This document shows positions 7,551 to 18,234 of a stretch of 32,872 bases of DNA, piece after piece (within the stretch, counting starts at the first letter, position 1; each line of letters begins with the position of its first letter). The notes beneath the pieces were generated by a model that was given only the letters and a program-made list of their open reading frames with translations, was not told the origin of the DNA and ran no database searches. The position numbers and the translations under genes are program-made. This DNA comes from Desulfobacterales bacterium (GTDB taxonomy: Bacteria; Desulfobacterota; Desulfobulbia; Desulfobulbales; JAGXFP01), in the NCBI GenBank assembly GCA_024637225.1, contig JAGXFP010000056.1:1-32872 (forward strand). The letters run 5' to 3'.

Positions 7551-8554
7551 AAAATTCCGCCGTCAAGACCCTGGCTTTCCGCCCCGAGGAACGCAACATC
7601 TTCTTCCATATCCTGACCGGCTGCAATCTCGCCTGCCGCCATTGCTATATAAACAGGGAACAACACGGCAGCGAAATGGTCAGCCGGGAAAAGATGGTGG
7701 AGTGGCTTAAGCTTTTTTACGAGCCGGCAAAAGAGTCCAACGTCATCTTTCTCGGCGGCGAACCGACCATGCATCCGGACCTGGCCTTCGCCGTCAAGAA
7801 GGCCCGGGAACTCGGCTACTCTTCGGTGACCGTCGACACCAACGGTTATCTTTTCCATAACCTGCTCGAGCGCATTTCCCCCGACGACGCCGTCTTGAGC
7901 TTCAGTCTCGACGGGCCCGACGCCGAGATCAACGACCAGATCCGCGGCGCGGGCGTGTTCGCAACCTGTACCGCCAACCTGAAAAAAGCCGCGGCCCTGG
8001 GCTTTACGACCAGTCTGATCTATACGGTCAGCCGGATGAATCTGGAGCAGCTGCACCGGATGCCGGGGCTATTGGCCGAGCTTGGCGTCAATCGATTCTT
8101 TATCCAGGTCATCGGCTTACGGGGCAAATCGGCGGAAGACCCCGAAAACCTGCAACTGACCCCGGAGGAATGGCTGAGGACGGTGCCGCCGGTTGCGGCT
8201 CAGGCGGCCGCCCTCGGCATCCCGACCATCTATCCCAAGGTATTCCTTGATAAAAACGAAAAGTTCGAATGCGCCGGCCGGGCGGCGGAAAACTTCTTTA
8301 TCTTCCCCAACGGCCGGGTTTACCGGTGCCCGTTATGCGAGGATCATCCGATCCACTCCCTGGAAATAAAAGATGACGAGCTGAAGAAAAGGGCGGGTTT
8401 GCACGAAGAGTGTTTTTTCGAACTGGAGATTCCGGAAGGATGCGTGATGAACCGGCTCCTCCAGGCCGGCAATATCCCATACGGACCGGACGGCGCCCCC
8501 CTGCACCGCATCTCCTGCTGTCTGCTCAAGCAGGGAGTGGGCCTGGAACCATGA
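7547..8554 (+). CDS. Radical SAM protein with Cys-rich C-terminus
   Basis: A 335-residue radical SAM enzyme. The iron-sulfur motif is C26NLAC30RHC33 directly after a beta strand (FHILTGCN), followed by the glycine motif FLGGEPTMHPDL that contacts SAM. The C-terminal third carries several cysteines (ECAGRAAENFF, RCPLCEDHP, HEECFF, EGCVMN, RISCCLL), suggesting an auxiliary cluster of SPASM or twitch type. Such proteins often modify peptides or cofactors, but no precursor peptide gene is evident nearby. It overlaps the deaminase gene by 4 bases; whether the two share a pathway is unknown. Confidence 0.85.
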   Translation: MKNSAVKTLAFRPEERNIFFHILTGCNLACRHCYINREQHGSEMVSREKMVEWLKLFYEPAKESNVIFLGGEPTMHPDLAFAVKKARELGYSSVTVDTNGYLFHNLLERISPDDAVLSFSLDGPDAEINDQIRGAGVFATCTANLKKAAALGFTTSLIYTVSRMNLEQLHRMPGLLAELGVNRFFIQVIGLRGKSAEDPENLQLTPEEWLRTVPPVAAQAAALGIPTIYPKVFLDKNEKFECAGRAAENFFIFPNGRVYRCPLCEDHPIHSLEIKDDELKKRAGLHEECFFELEIPEGCVMNRLLQAGNIPYGPDGAPLHRISCCLLKQGVGLEP

Positions 8555-8741
8555 TGTCAAGGCAAGCACCTGATTCCGAGACGGCTATCGGGCAGTTTGA
8601 CCCTGTCAGCCTGTAATTACCTGGTTATCTGTCCATGATCCCGGGGAGAAACTGCACTGCGGTCTTGCCAGGCATCCGATCGCCGACTCAACCGATTCAA
8701 AGGAATACTGATCTTACAAAGTTCTTTTGATTTTCGGGAGC

Positions 8742-9446
8742 TTAACTGAACCTGATCTTGGTCTTGCCGACCTCGATTACATCCATCGGTTTAAGCCGCT
8801 TTTCCTTGTCGACCGTCCTGCCATTCACCATGACTTTATTGAACATACCTTGCCTGGCAATGACGAAGTAACCGTCATTGGAGCGATACTCGATGGTAAA
8901 GGCGCACTTCGCCGTCAAGGCGCCGGTAAGCACCAGATTGGCTGAAGGATCCTTGCCAACCGTGATCGTTTTTCCCCTCAAGATGAGCTTGGCCGGAGTC
9001 CCATAGCCCTGCAGTACCGACAGGCGATTCTTTGGCGCGGTGGTTTCCTTTTTTCCGGATTTGTGGATGCCGGTCACATAGAGGGTCTGGTTGTGACTTT
9101 CCATATTCATCCCGTCGGCGGCAACTGAACCGGCCTCGACTTCGTCATCGGTCAGGCGTTTGCTTATTTTGAGATCAAACTTACCGATAGAGATGTTGTC
9201 CGATTCAAAAACCTGCCGTTCGGAATTGATCTTCTCGCCATTGACCCTGGTCCCGTTCATGCTGTTAAGATCGCTCAGGTAATAGAAACCCTTGTTAAGC
9301 TCCAGAGAGACATGCTTGCGGGATACCGAGGAATTGTTCACGATGACATCGGCATTGTCGCCGCGGCCGATCGCCAGACACTGGCCTTCTTCGATGTTAA
9401 ACCGCTTGATCACACGGTTCTTGGATAAAATCGCCCATTCTGCCAT
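8742..9446 (-). CDS. Double FHA-domain protein
   Basis: A 234-residue soluble protein with two forkhead-associated domains, which bind phosphothreonine peptides. Domain 1 (about 20-90) has the classic IGRGDNADVIV, SSVSRKHVSLEL and SDLNSMNGTRVNG with the phosphothreonine-binding Arg, Ser and Asn. Domain 2 (about 150-230) is degenerate (VGKDPSANLVL, AKCAFTIEYR, VMVNGRTV): the Arg after Gly is Lys and the SxxH is lost, so it may not bind phosphopeptide. A linker of about 40 residues separates them. The ribosome site GAGGAGGTGA is strong. No Ser/Thr kinase gene is nearby. The divergent radical SAM gene ends 187 bases away. Confidence 0.88.
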   Translation of the reverse strand: MAEWAILSKNRVIKRFNIEEGQCLAIGRGDNADVIVNNSSVSRKHVSLELNKGFYYLSDLNSMNGTRVNGEKINSERQVFESDNISIGKFDLKISKRLTDDEVEAGSVAADGMNMESHNQTLYVTGIHKSGKKETTAPKNRLSVLQGYGTPAKLILRGKTITVGKDPSANLVLTGALTAKCAFTIEYRSNDGYFVIARQGMFNKVMVNGRTVDKEKRLKPMDVIEVGKTKIRFS

Positions 9447-9518
9447 CTTCTGTCACCTCCTCGCGGGAAAATAGTCCGGAAGCTGATGATAAACGATCGC
9501 GGCTATTTTGGAAAACAA

Positions 9519-10256
9519 TTAATCAGGGTCCGATCGGGGAGAGAACAAGACCATCAGCAGGACCCCGATCTCATAGAGAATGATGAGCGGCAGCGCCAGA
9601 AGAACCGCCCCGAACAAGTCGCCGGCGGCCAGTAGAAAGGCCAGAATCAAGATAGCCCCGTAGCTTATCCAGCGCTTATCGATGAAATATCTGCGGGACA
9701 CCAGACTGGTTCGGCCCGCGGCAACCATCAGAAAGGGAATCTCGAAGGCGAGTCCGAAAGCGAAAACAGTCCGGGCCGTGAAAGTAAGATAGGAATCAAG
9801 CCGGGGTTTGGCTTGCAACTGGGGACCGGCGGTATTCATCAGAAAGGTGAGGATTTCCGGCAGGGCGACAAAATAAGCGAAAATTATCCCGGCCACAAAA
9901 AGGAAAGTGGCCCAGAAACTTACGGTCAGGGCAATCTTTTTTTCCCGCCCCCGCAGCCCCGGCGCCACGAACATCCACAATTCGTAACATCCGACCGGAA
10001 AACTGGCCGCCACCCCGACCAGCACCGCCACCTTCAGATAGCCGACAAAGGCTTCGGTAAGGCCGGTGTAGATCAAGCCTTCAACCTCCGGGGAGGCGGC
10101 AAGGATCGGCTGAATCAGATAAGCGGCAATGGGCCGGGAAAAATAATAGGCCAGGGCCGTACAACATAACACCGAGGCAAAAAGGACCACCACCCGGCGG
10201 CGCAACTCCTTTAAATGGTCGCCCAGGAAATTGGGTAGAGGATTTTCTACATCCAT
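9519..10256 (-). CDS. tatC: Sec-independent protein translocase TatC
   Basis: The inner-membrane receptor core of the twin-arginine translocase, which exports folded proteins. The 245-residue protein begins with the conserved cytoplasmic segment FLGDHLKELRRRVV and has six predicted membrane helices. Signature stretches are PVGCYELWMFVAPGLRGREK and FLFVAGIIFAYFVALPEIL, with FGLAFEIPFLMV near helix 4. The ATG immediately follows the tatB stop (no gap), so the two are cotranslated. Confidence 0.93.
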   Translation of the reverse strand: MDVENPLPNFLGDHLKELRRRVVVLFASVLCCTALAYYFSRPIAAYLIQPILAASPEVEGLIYTGLTEAFVGYLKVAVLVGVAASFPVGCYELWMFVAPGLRGREKKIALTVSFWATFLFVAGIIFAYFVALPEILTFLMNTAGPQLQAKPRLDSYLTFTARTVFAFGLAFEIPFLMVAAGRTSLVSRRYFIDKRWISYGAILILAFLLAAGDLFGAVLLALPLIILYEIGVLLMVLFSPRSDPD

Positions 10257-10640
10257 CTACTTTTCTTCCCCGGCAGCTCCATCCCCGGCCTGCTCCACCG
10301 GTTCCCGGCCGGACCGATCATCAGGGGAAGCGGAATGGGTTTCGTCCGGCTCGTCTGGCTCGGAAGATTCTTCCTGATCGCCTGATTCGCTCCCGGCCGC
10401 CTTGCGCCCTGCCGCGGCAAGCTCCTCCGGACGGGAGAAACCAACCGGCAAATCGTGATCCGGAGAGTTCCGCTCAAGCTCATCCTCCTGGAGACTGTCC
10501 TTCAGAAGATTGGCGGCTTTCTTTAATTCGACAAGTTGCTTGGCGAGTCCCCGGGCTAGTTCCGGCAATTTCTCCGGTCCGACCACAATTAAGGCCACCG
10601 CCATGATCAGAATGAGTTCGGGAAGTCCAATGCCAAACAT
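10257..10640 (-). CDS. tatB: Sec-independent protein translocase TatB (TatA/B family)
   Basis: A single N-terminal membrane helix (MFGIGLPELILIMAVALIVV), the GPEKLPELARGLAKQL hinge and amphipathic helix, then an acidic, Ser/Glu/Asp-rich tail to residue 127. The GP hinge, length and position next to tatC favour TatB over TatA, but the family boundary is soft in this phylum. TatB forms the substrate-binding complex with TatC. No separate tatA is in the window. A GGTGA ribosome site precedes the ATG. Confidence 0.85.
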   Translation of the reverse strand: MFGIGLPELILIMAVALIVVGPEKLPELARGLAKQLVELKKAANLLKDSLQEDELERNSPDHDLPVGFSRPEELAAAGRKAAGSESGDQEESSEPDEPDETHSASPDDRSGREPVEQAGDGAAGEEK

Positions 10641-11077
10641 TTTTCACCAGCTCGTATTACAGTATGTGGTATGTAACGATCATGGGCCAGGACTACCATC
10701 TTTAGCACTCTTTGCAAGGGGCCGAAGATCCGAGTGGCGGCCGGGGAGCTAGGGTCTGGCGTCGATGTCGGCAATTAAAAAAGACGCGGTGCCTACAAAC
10801 CTTTTCTCCGGTTAAGACGCGAAGCCGAAACAGCCGGACGGGGTCGTGCGCCGCCGCCGAACACTGCCTAAAAAATACGGCATTTGCCCGGCGGTGTCAA
10901 GCGGGAGCGCCAAGCACTGAGCCCGGCAGGATCACCTTGGTGACAATTGACTTTTCCACGGTCTTTGGCTATGTTGATCGGTTGGCGTGGAGCACGATTT
11001 TTCGGCAATCCGCCAATTTTTGATAAATTCGCAAAAATCCCAGGACGGCGAAGCATGCAATCCCTCTTTGCGGGGTG

Positions 11078-11190
11078 AAAATCGCCAGGACCAAGGTGCG
11101 CGAATTTCGAGGCATAAAGCATACTTCAGTACGCTGCAATGACGAGACAATTTGCAACAACGCGGGAGCTGGCGACTTTTTGCGACGCCA
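11078..11190 (+). repeat. 127-bp dispersed hairpin repeat, family 1 (copy B, left end diverged)
   Basis: Matches copies A and C from AAAATCGCCAGG onward and ends TTTTTGCGACGCCA. The GATGGCTAAGC left end is missing or altered. It is followed after 16 bases by copy C in the same direction, forming a tandem pair upstream of purA. Confidence 0.8.
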
Positions 11191-11206
11191 CCAGTCTTGA
11201 AATGGA

Positions 11207-12732
<1,526 letters not shown>

Positions 12733-13040
12733 GTCGTGAGTAACGAGGGTAAAGAGGTTGCTTATCCCGTTACCATATCAACACGTTGCCGCTTTTGGGA
12801 CGCTTGAAAGACGGCGGGGTCAAAAGAGCCGGTTTTTTGTCCGGGAAACGAGGATGTCGGAAACGCGGCTACTTTTATAACTGCGCACCTCTATTAACCA
12901 GGTTGGCGGTCAAAAAGACCATTTATGGACAAGCGCAAACCAAGTGATTATAGGTTGCTAAAGGCAAAAGGCCCGATAGCCGTCACGGACTCAGGAGTAT
13001 TTCAAGAGTCGGCTCCCCACTGTTTCAGCCCCGCGGATAT
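12733..13040. other. Gene-free interval, contains a short dispersed repeat
   Basis: No gene or RNA recognised. The sequence at 12979-13008 (GCCGTCACGGACTCAGGAG and onward) recurs at 24249-24278 with few changes. The Gs and As around 12961-12975 loosely recall a c-di-GMP riboswitch, but the conserved core is absent. Confidence 0.4.
12979..13008 (+). repeat. 30-bp dispersed repeat, family 3 (copy 1)
   Basis: Reads GCCGTCACGGACTCAGGAGT then ATTTCAAGAG. The second copy at 24249-24278 differs at a handful of positions, with weaker similarity for about 30 bases upstream of each. It lies 33 bases before the histidine kinase ATG. The nature of the element is unknown. Confidence 0.55.
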
Positions 13041-15245
13041 ATGATGAGATTTTCTTTTTCCCATAAACTTTTTGCGGGCTTTTCCCTGCTCTCCCTGCTC
13101 ACCATTCTGCTTGGCGTCACGACCTTCACGACCATTAACGAGATCACCCGCAGCCAGCGAAACCTGGCCCTTCTCCAAGAATTCGAATTAAGAGTCAATA
13201 CCCTGGAAGCGGCCGCCAACGCCCAAAGCAATATTGCCTTTATATCCGCCAAGTCCTACGAGGACTTCCGGGAGAATCTTGACCGAACCAGGCAGGTAGC
13301 GAATGAGATTCTCCATTCGGATTACTGCGAATCCGGGCCGAACCCTGACGGGGCCGATTCATGTCAGTCAATCATGCTGGAAGCAATGAACCTCTATCCC
13401 CGGGCCGCTATCGAGCATTATGAAAAAACCCTGTCAACCCTGCGCCTTATCAACCAGAACCACTTTATCTACAGAAAGATGCTGGAGGCAGAAAAACCGC
13501 GGCCTGAAAAGATTGACCACAGTCAAATAAGCAGCATCATCAACCAATTGGAAATGCTGAAGCACGAATTCGAAGAGTCCAACGACTTCGCGGCCATCGA
13601 AGAGATGAAGAGTCGGTTCGAGCTCCTCAGGAATCTTGATCCAAATCCCGAACTGCTGGATTTGGCGGAAAAATTTATCGCCAACAGTGAACGGACCTAT
13701 CGAAACCGTCTTGGAATAATGGCCACCAGGGAAGGCCTGGCTGAAACAACGGCGAAATTCCGTGTCACTGCCCAAACCCTCCTGGAAGACGTGGTCAGCG
13801 GCGGCAAGCAGAATGAACAGGAAGTGCGCGCCCTCATCATGTTTTTGGGGATCGGCTCTATCGCCTTGACCCTGCTGTTCTGGTTGCTGACCTCGAGCCG
13901 CCTGGCCCGGTTCTTGAAAAACCAGAAAAAAGCCATTAACTCTATAAGAACCGGTCATTACGATTACCCTGTCGAAAAAGACACCAACGACGAACTCCAC
14001 GAGCTCTATCTGTTCACCAAGGATCTCGCCGAGAACCTCAAGGAGGAGATCGCCGAACGGGAGTTTTCCCAGCAGGGAAAAAAGGACCTGGAATTTCAGC
14101 TTATGCAGGCCCAGAGGCTTGAATCGATAGGCATCCTGGCCGGGGGAATCGCCCATGATTTCAATAACGTTCTGACCGGAATAACCGGCTATACCGAGTT
14201 GGCCATGGCCAGGCTGGATGACAACCACCCGGTGAAGAAATACCTGGAGACGATAGCCGACTCAGGCCAGAAAGCCGTTGAAATGACCAGACAATTGCTG
14301 GTCTTCAGCCACAAACAGGAAACGGCCAAAAGGGTAATCAACCTGAAAATGCTGATCTCCAACCTGATGAAGATGTTGGACCGGATGATTGGCGAGGATA
14401 TTGTCCTGGAATTAGACTCCGCCCCGGACCTGCCGGCGGTGATGGCCGACCCTGTCCATATCGAGCATGTCCTGCTGAACCTGGCGGTCATCGCCAAGGA
14501 CGCCATGCCGGGGGGCGGCAAGCTTACCGTCAGAACCTCAACCGCCATCCTCGAAGGGCCGGCCGTCGACGAGCTTGTCGGAGTCGATCCGGGCAATTTC
14601 GTCCTGATATCGATCACGGACAACGGCCCCGGAATGCCTGAAGAGGTCCAGAAAAAAATATTCGAACCGTTCTATACCACTAAGGCAAACAATCGGGAAA
14701 GCGGATTGGGCCTGGCCACCGTTTTCGGAATTATCAAACAGCATAACGGCCATATAAGCGTGGAAAGTACGGTCGGCCGGGGAACCACCTTTAATTTATA
14801 CCTACCGGCGATTGACTATGAACAGCAGAGCGAAGCGGCGGAATCGGCCCCTTCGGACCAGGCGATTTGCCGGGGCCGGGAAACGATTCTGCTGGTCGAC
14901 GACAATGATACGGCCCGGGACTTTGTCTGCGAAACCCTGGAATATTGCGGATATAAAGTCCTGACAGCCAGCAGCGGCAGCGAGGCCGTCAAGATAATGA
15001 ATCAGGCAAACTACCCGATCGATCTGCTTCTTACCGACATAATCATGCCGGGCATGAACGGCATGGAACTGGCAGTGAAAACCAGGCAAGTCCATCCCGG
15101 CATCAAGGTGATTTTCATGTCCGGCTATGACGAGCTGCCCGTCGGCCATCAATTGGCTGAAATGGTGGAGAATCGCGACTTACTGAAAAAACCGATGTCC
15201 CTGGAAGGTCTGTCCCGCAAAGTACGGGAAGTCCTTGACCGCTGA
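13041..15245 (+). CDS. Hybrid sensor histidine kinase with receiver domain
   Basis: A 734-residue membrane kinase. A first membrane helix (about 8-28) and a second (about 268-288, IMFLGIGSIALTLLFWLLTS) bracket a helical sensor region, followed by a HAMP-like linker. The dimerisation domain has His372 in GGIAHDFNNVL. The ATPase domain has ITDNGPGMPEE, FEPFYTTK and SGLGLATVFGIIKQH. A C-terminal receiver has DD near its start, phospho-acceptor Asp666 in LTDIIMPGMNG and the conserved Lys in LKKPMSLEGL. The N-box reads NLAVIAKDAMPGGG: the Asn that binds Mg-ATP in this fold is Ile484. Start is ATG 13041 (or 13044), with no clear ribosome site. The signal sensed is unknown. Confidence 0.9.
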   Translation: MMRFSFSHKLFAGFSLLSLLTILLGVTTFTTINEITRSQRNLALLQEFELRVNTLEAAANAQSNIAFISAKSYEDFRENLDRTRQVANEILHSDYCESGPNPDGADSCQSIMLEAMNLYPRAAIEHYEKTLSTLRLINQNHFIYRKMLEAEKPRPEKIDHSQISSIINQLEMLKHEFEESNDFAAIEEMKSRFELLRNLDPNPELLDLAEKFIANSERTYRNRLGIMATREGLAETTAKFRVTAQTLLEDVVSGGKQNEQEVRALIMFLGIGSIALTLLFWLLTSSRLARFLKNQKKAINSIRTGHYDYPVEKDTNDELHELYLFTKDLAENLKEEIAEREFSQQGKKDLEFQLMQAQRLESIGILAGGIAHDFNNVLTGITGYTELAMARLDDNHPVKKYLETIADSGQKAVEMTRQLLVFSHKQETAKRVINLKMLISNLMKMLDRMIGEDIVLELDSAPDLPAVMADPVHIEHVLLNLAVIAKDAMPGGGKLTVRTSTAILEGPAVDELVGVDPGNFVLISITDNGPGMPEEVQKKIFEPFYTTKANNRESGLGLATVFGIIKQHNGHISVESTVGRGTTFNLYLPAIDYEQQSEAAESAPSDQAICRGRETILLVDDNDTARDFVCETLEYCGYKVLTASSGSEAVKIMNQANYPIDLLLTDIIMPGMNGMELAVKTRQVHPGIKVIFMSGYDELPVGHQLAEMVENRDLLKKPMSLEGLSRKVREVLDR

Positions 15246-15506
15246 GGCGGCGGGCCCGCGGAACAATCGCCCGGACAACCACCCTACAGCCCTCCTCCTC
15301 CCGGCGAACCTGAAAATTTCTTGAGTCATAAACGGACCGATGCCCCTGGGCAATCGTTGATATACATCAGTTTTGGCCAACATTCAGAGGCGGAACTTAA
15401 AAGCTCGCCCCCTGAAATAATTATATTGATTCCACTCATCCCCCTGCCCCATAATACATATTAAATGTTTGAGGCAGACCAACAAGCCCCAATTATAAAA
15501 AATCGA

Positions 15507-15534
15507 TTGTCAAAAAAGCATTATGGAGTAGAAT
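15507..15534 (+). promoter_or_regulatory. Candidate sigma-70 promoter for rpoZ-dnaJ
   Basis: TTGTCA, 16 bases, TAGAAT: five of six and four of six consensus matches. It is about 185 bases upstream of rpoZ, with the repeat copy in the leader. Found by eye only. Confidence 0.3.
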
Positions 15535-15579
15535 TCATTGTTCACCTTTATTTGATGGACTCGTGACAACATAATAAAA

Positions 15580-15631
15580 TTAAGCTGAGTCGAGCAGCTC
15601 GTCTGCTCAAACGAAACTTATGCCCTGTTGG
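15580..15631 (-). repeat. 55-bp repeat unit, single inverted copy (family 4)
   Basis: On the minus strand it reads CCAACAGGGCATAAGTTTCG, then TTTGAGCAGACGAGCTGCTC and GACTCAGCTTAA, matching the three tandem units before glyS (20878-21030) except for A/G changes. This places the same unit in two intergenic regions in opposite orientations. Confidence 0.75.
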
Positions 15632-15718
15632 TTATAAGCCGTACCTGCACATCACTTTTGCGAGTTTGTCTTATTTGACAAGGATCAATCAAGCATCACC
15701 CATGAGGAGAAGCCAGAC

Positions 15719-15988
15719 ATGGCCAGAATCACTGTTGAAGATTGTCTTTCCAAAGTCGGCAATGAGAATCGATTTGCCCTTATCCACCTTGCCGTTGCCA
15801 GAGTGAAACAGCACCGTAAGGGGAAACCCTTTCTGACCAAGGGCAAAAACAAGGAGAGCGTTATGACCCTCCGGGAAATCGCGGCGGGACAGGTCTCCTT
15901 CGAAAACATCGAAGAACTGGGAAAAGGAAAATCCGAACCACAAACAACCGAGGCAGACACCGCGCCTGTCGCAAATTCAGTAGAGTAG
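15719..15988 (+). CDS. rpoZ: DNA-directed RNA polymerase omega subunit
   Basis: A small RNA polymerase subunit that wraps the C-terminus of beta-prime and helps assembly. The 89-residue protein starts [20 protein letters not shown], the omega signature, with [11 protein letters not shown] and a conserved [11 protein letters not shown] segment. The hydrophilic tail after residue 70 is variable in the family. A GAGGAG ribosome site precedes the ATG. It is followed by dnaJ after a 10-base gap, a likely operon. Confidence 0.93.
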   Translation: MARITVEDCLSKVGNENRFALIHLAVARVKQHRKGKPFLTKGKNKESVMTLREIAAGQVSFENIEELGKGKSEPQTTEADTAPVANSVE

Positions 15989-15998
15989 ATAAATACCC

Positions 15999-17099
15999 AT
16001 GCCGGAAAATTATTACGATATTCTCGGAGTTTCCGAGTCCGCTTCAGCCGATGAGATCAAGAAGGCATATCGCAAGATTGCCATGAAAAATCATCCCGAC
16101 CGTAACCAGGGCAATAAAAAGGCCGAAGATAAATTCAAGGCGGCCGCCGAAGCTTATGAAGTTCTCGGCAATCTGGAAAAACGGAAAATATATGATCGCT
16201 TCGGCATAGAGGGGCTGAGCAGCAGCGGTTTCGGAGGGGGCCCGAGTGACATTAACGATATATTCTCCCACTTCGGTGACCTTTTCGGTTTCGGACAACA
16301 GCGGGAAAGGGCGGCAAATGCCCCGATTCAGGGGGCCGACCTCCGTTACGATCTAACCATTTCGTTCATGGAGGCAGTCCATGGCGTCGAGAAAGAAGTT
16401 GAGATAACCAAGCCCGAAACCTGTTGGACCTGTGATGGCACCGGGAGCAGACCGGGATACAAACCGGAAATCTGCCCCAACTGCAACGGCCGCGGCCAGA
16501 CCATTCGCAGCCAGGGTTTTTTCAGTGTCAGCACCACCTGCCGCGTCTGTCGAGGCGAAGGAAGGGTGGTCAAGGAACCATGTACCGACTGCGACGGCAA
16601 TGGCCTGGTCAACAAAAAGAAGTCGATTCCCCTGAAGATTCCGGCAGGAGTGGACAACGGTTCGCGGATGCGGGTCACCGGCGAGGGAGAAGGAGGGCGC
16701 CGCAACGGCCCGGCCGGTGATCTCTACATATTCCTGAACGTCGAGGAACACGAATACTTTGAAAGGGAAGGCAGCAACATCATTTTAAGGCTGCCGCTCT
16801 CCATCGCCCAGGCAACCTTGGGCTGCACCCCGACAATTCCCACGATTCACGGGGAAGAGTCCTTGACCATCCCGGCCGGCACTCAGCCTGATCAACAATT
16901 CATCTTGAAATCGCAGGGAGTTAAAAGCCTGCGAGGCAGCGGTTACGGCGACATGTTCGTCATTGCCGAAGTGACGGTGCCCACCGAGCTCACCGACAGG
17001 CAGAAAGAGTTGATGGAGGAATTCGCCGAGATCGAGCTCGAAACCGGTGAACGCTCGGAGGATGGTTTTTTCAAAAAGCTTTTCCGTAAAAGCGCTTGA
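15999..17099 (+). CDS. dnaJ: Chaperone protein DnaJ
   Basis: The Hsp40 co-chaperone that stimulates DnaK ATPase and delivers unfolded clients. The 366-residue protein has a J domain with HPD ([17 protein letters not shown], about 31-47), a Gly/Phe-rich segment ([15 protein letters not shown] and on), four CxxCxGxG zinc repeats ([32 protein letters not shown]) and the C-terminal substrate domains. All class I DnaJ features are present. No dnaK or grpE is adjacent; the gene sits behind rpoZ. Confidence 0.97.
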   Translation: MPENYYDILGVSESASADEIKKAYRKIAMKNHPDRNQGNKKAEDKFKAAAEAYEVLGNLEKRKIYDRFGIEGLSSSGFGGGPSDINDIFSHFGDLFGFGQQRERAANAPIQGADLRYDLTISFMEAVHGVEKEVEITKPETCWTCDGTGSRPGYKPEICPNCNGRGQTIRSQGFFSVSTTCRVCRGEGRVVKEPCTDCDGNGLVNKKKSIPLKIPAGVDNGSRMRVTGEGEGGRRNGPAGDLYIFLNVEEHEYFEREGSNIILRLPLSIAQATLGCTPTIPTIHGEESLTIPAGTQPDQQFILKSQGVKSLRGSGYGDMFVIAEVTVPTELTDRQKELMEEFAEIELETGERSEDGFFKKLFRKSA

Positions 17100-17172
17100 G
17101 TTTTCTTGCGCGGCGTAAAACGTTAACTTGCAAATTAGCTGACGCACATTTTATTGTAAAAGAGCGACTTAA

Positions 17173-17736
17173 TTGACGGATTGTTCCACAAACAAAAACG
17201 CTTTGAACCATTTCGATGAAGCAGGCAATGCCCGGATGGTGGATGTCAGTGCAAAGCCCGACACCAAACGGGTAGCGATTGCCGGCGGCGAGATTCGGAT
17301 GTCGGCCGAGACTTACGAAATGATCGACGAGGGCGGGATTGCCAAGGGTGATGTACTGGGAATCGCCAGGCTGGCCGGGATCATGGCGGCCAAAAAGACC
17401 CCCGAGCTGATTCCCTTGGCCCATCCGATCATGATCGGCAAGGTAGAAATTGACTTTGTCAAAAAGCCCAAAAAATGTACTATAGAAATAGTAGCCAGAG
17501 TGAGTACCACCGGACAGACCGGAGTCGAAATGGAAGCACTGGTCAGCGTTTCGGCGGCGGCACTCACCATATACGATATGTGCAAGGCGGTCGATAAGGG
17601 TATGACCATCGGCATGATACGGCTTCTCGAGAAGACCGGCGGTAAAAGCGGCGATTACAAAGGGACCAGTGTGCAGTCAAGAACAGATATGACGCGGGAT
17701 GGCAAAGCTGTCTTGCGGGCCTGCAAAAACGGCTGA
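17173..17736 (+). CDS. moaC: Cyclic pyranopterin monophosphate synthase
   Basis: Works with MoaA in the first step of molybdenum cofactor synthesis, forming cyclic pyranopterin monophosphate. Conserved pieces are [16 protein letters not shown] (active-site His), [20 protein letters not shown] and [11 protein letters not shown] (active-site Lys), and [10 protein letters not shown]. The frame begins at a TTG (17173), giving 187 residues. Family members usually start shortly before a segment like [14 protein letters not shown], and no ATG precedes it in a better place, so the TTG is plausible but unproven. The C-terminus runs about 20 residues past the usual end. moaA is not in the window. Confidence 0.93.
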   Translation: MTDCSTNKNALNHFDEAGNARMVDVSAKPDTKRVAIAGGEIRMSAETYEMIDEGGIAKGDVLGIARLAGIMAAKKTPELIPLAHPIMIGKVEIDFVKKPKKCTIEIVARVSTTGQTGVEMEALVSVSAAALTIYDMCKAVDKGMTIGMIRLLEKTGGKSGDYKGTSVQSRTDMTRDGKAVLRACKNG

Positions 17737-17738
17737 CT

Positions 17739-17761
17739 CTGCATGGCAAGGTGCCGTGCAG
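17739..17761 (+). terminator. Hairpin after moaC
   Basis: CTGCATGGCAAGGTGCCGTG and on forms a 10-bp imperfect stem (CTGCATGGCA with TGCCGTGCAG) directly after the moaC stop. No T-run follows, so it is either a weak terminator or an RNA 3' stabiliser. Confidence 0.3.
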
Positions 17762-17871
17762 CTTGAAGTCGCAGCGCATGCAAGCATATTAAACTTACAA
17801 GCGGTATGCATTAGCTGAGCCTTGGCTGGACACCAGACTACCAGAATAGCTATTATCGGGAGAACCTAAAG

Positions 17872-18231
17872 ATGGATGAGAAGCAATTGGCTCACTTCAA
17901 AAAAAAGCTTGAGGCAATCAGCGACAGCATTTTGTCTGGAGCCGACCGGACCATTTCCGAAATGACGGATCACAGCGACAATTATCCGGATCCGACCGAC
18001 CGGGCTGCGGCCGAATCGGACCGGAGCTTTGAACTGCGAATCCGGGATCGGGAAAGAAAACTTCTCGGGAAAATCGAGGAAGCAATCGATCGGATTGATC
18101 ACGGTAACTATGGGACCTGCGAGGAGTGTGGCGACCCCATTGCCCCGGAGCGGCTCGAGGCACGTCCGGTGACGACCTACTGTATCGAATGTAAAACACG
18201 CCAGGAACAAGAAGAAAAAACCAAGGCCTGA
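17872..18231 (+). CDS. dksA: RNA polymerase-binding transcription factor DksA
   Basis: Binds the RNA polymerase secondary channel and, with ppGpp, resets transcription at starvation. The 119-residue protein has an N-terminal coiled coil with the DksA tip motif PDPTDRAAAESDRS, the RNRDRERKL-like helix IRDRERKLLGKIEEA, and a four-Cys zinc finger (CEECGDPI to YCIECK) with LEARPVTTYC as in true DksA. Length is slightly short. A GGGAGAAC ribosome site precedes the ATG. galT begins 3 bases after its stop. Confidence 0.93.
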   Translation: MDEKQLAHFKKKLEAISDSILSGADRTISEMTDHSDNYPDPTDRAAAESDRSFELRIRDRERKLLGKIEEAIDRIDHGNYGTCEECGDPIAPERLEARPVTTYCIECKTRQEQEEKTKA

Positions 18232-18234
18232 CAA

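Larger units (their letters stand above)
15246..15718. other. Gene-free interval before rpoZ
   Basis: The centre is A+T-rich (15410-15580). It holds a promoter-like TTGTCA (15507-15512) with TAGAAT (15529-15534), 16-base spacing, on the plus strand, and an inverted copy of the glyS-leader repeat (15580-15631). The rpoZ ribosome site GAGGAG begins at 15701. I see no ORF or RNA gene. Confidence 0.45.

Noticed and set aside
10712..11023. Plus-strand open frame of 103 codons before purA
   Set aside because: Arg-rich low-information sequence typical of non-coding G+C-rich DNA; no start signal.
12940..13010. Possible c-di-GMP riboswitch before the histidine kinase
   Set aside because: A few purine-rich words fit, but the conserved tetraloop and receptor are absent, and a similar sequence recurs at 24249 where it is not upstream of a gene on that strand.
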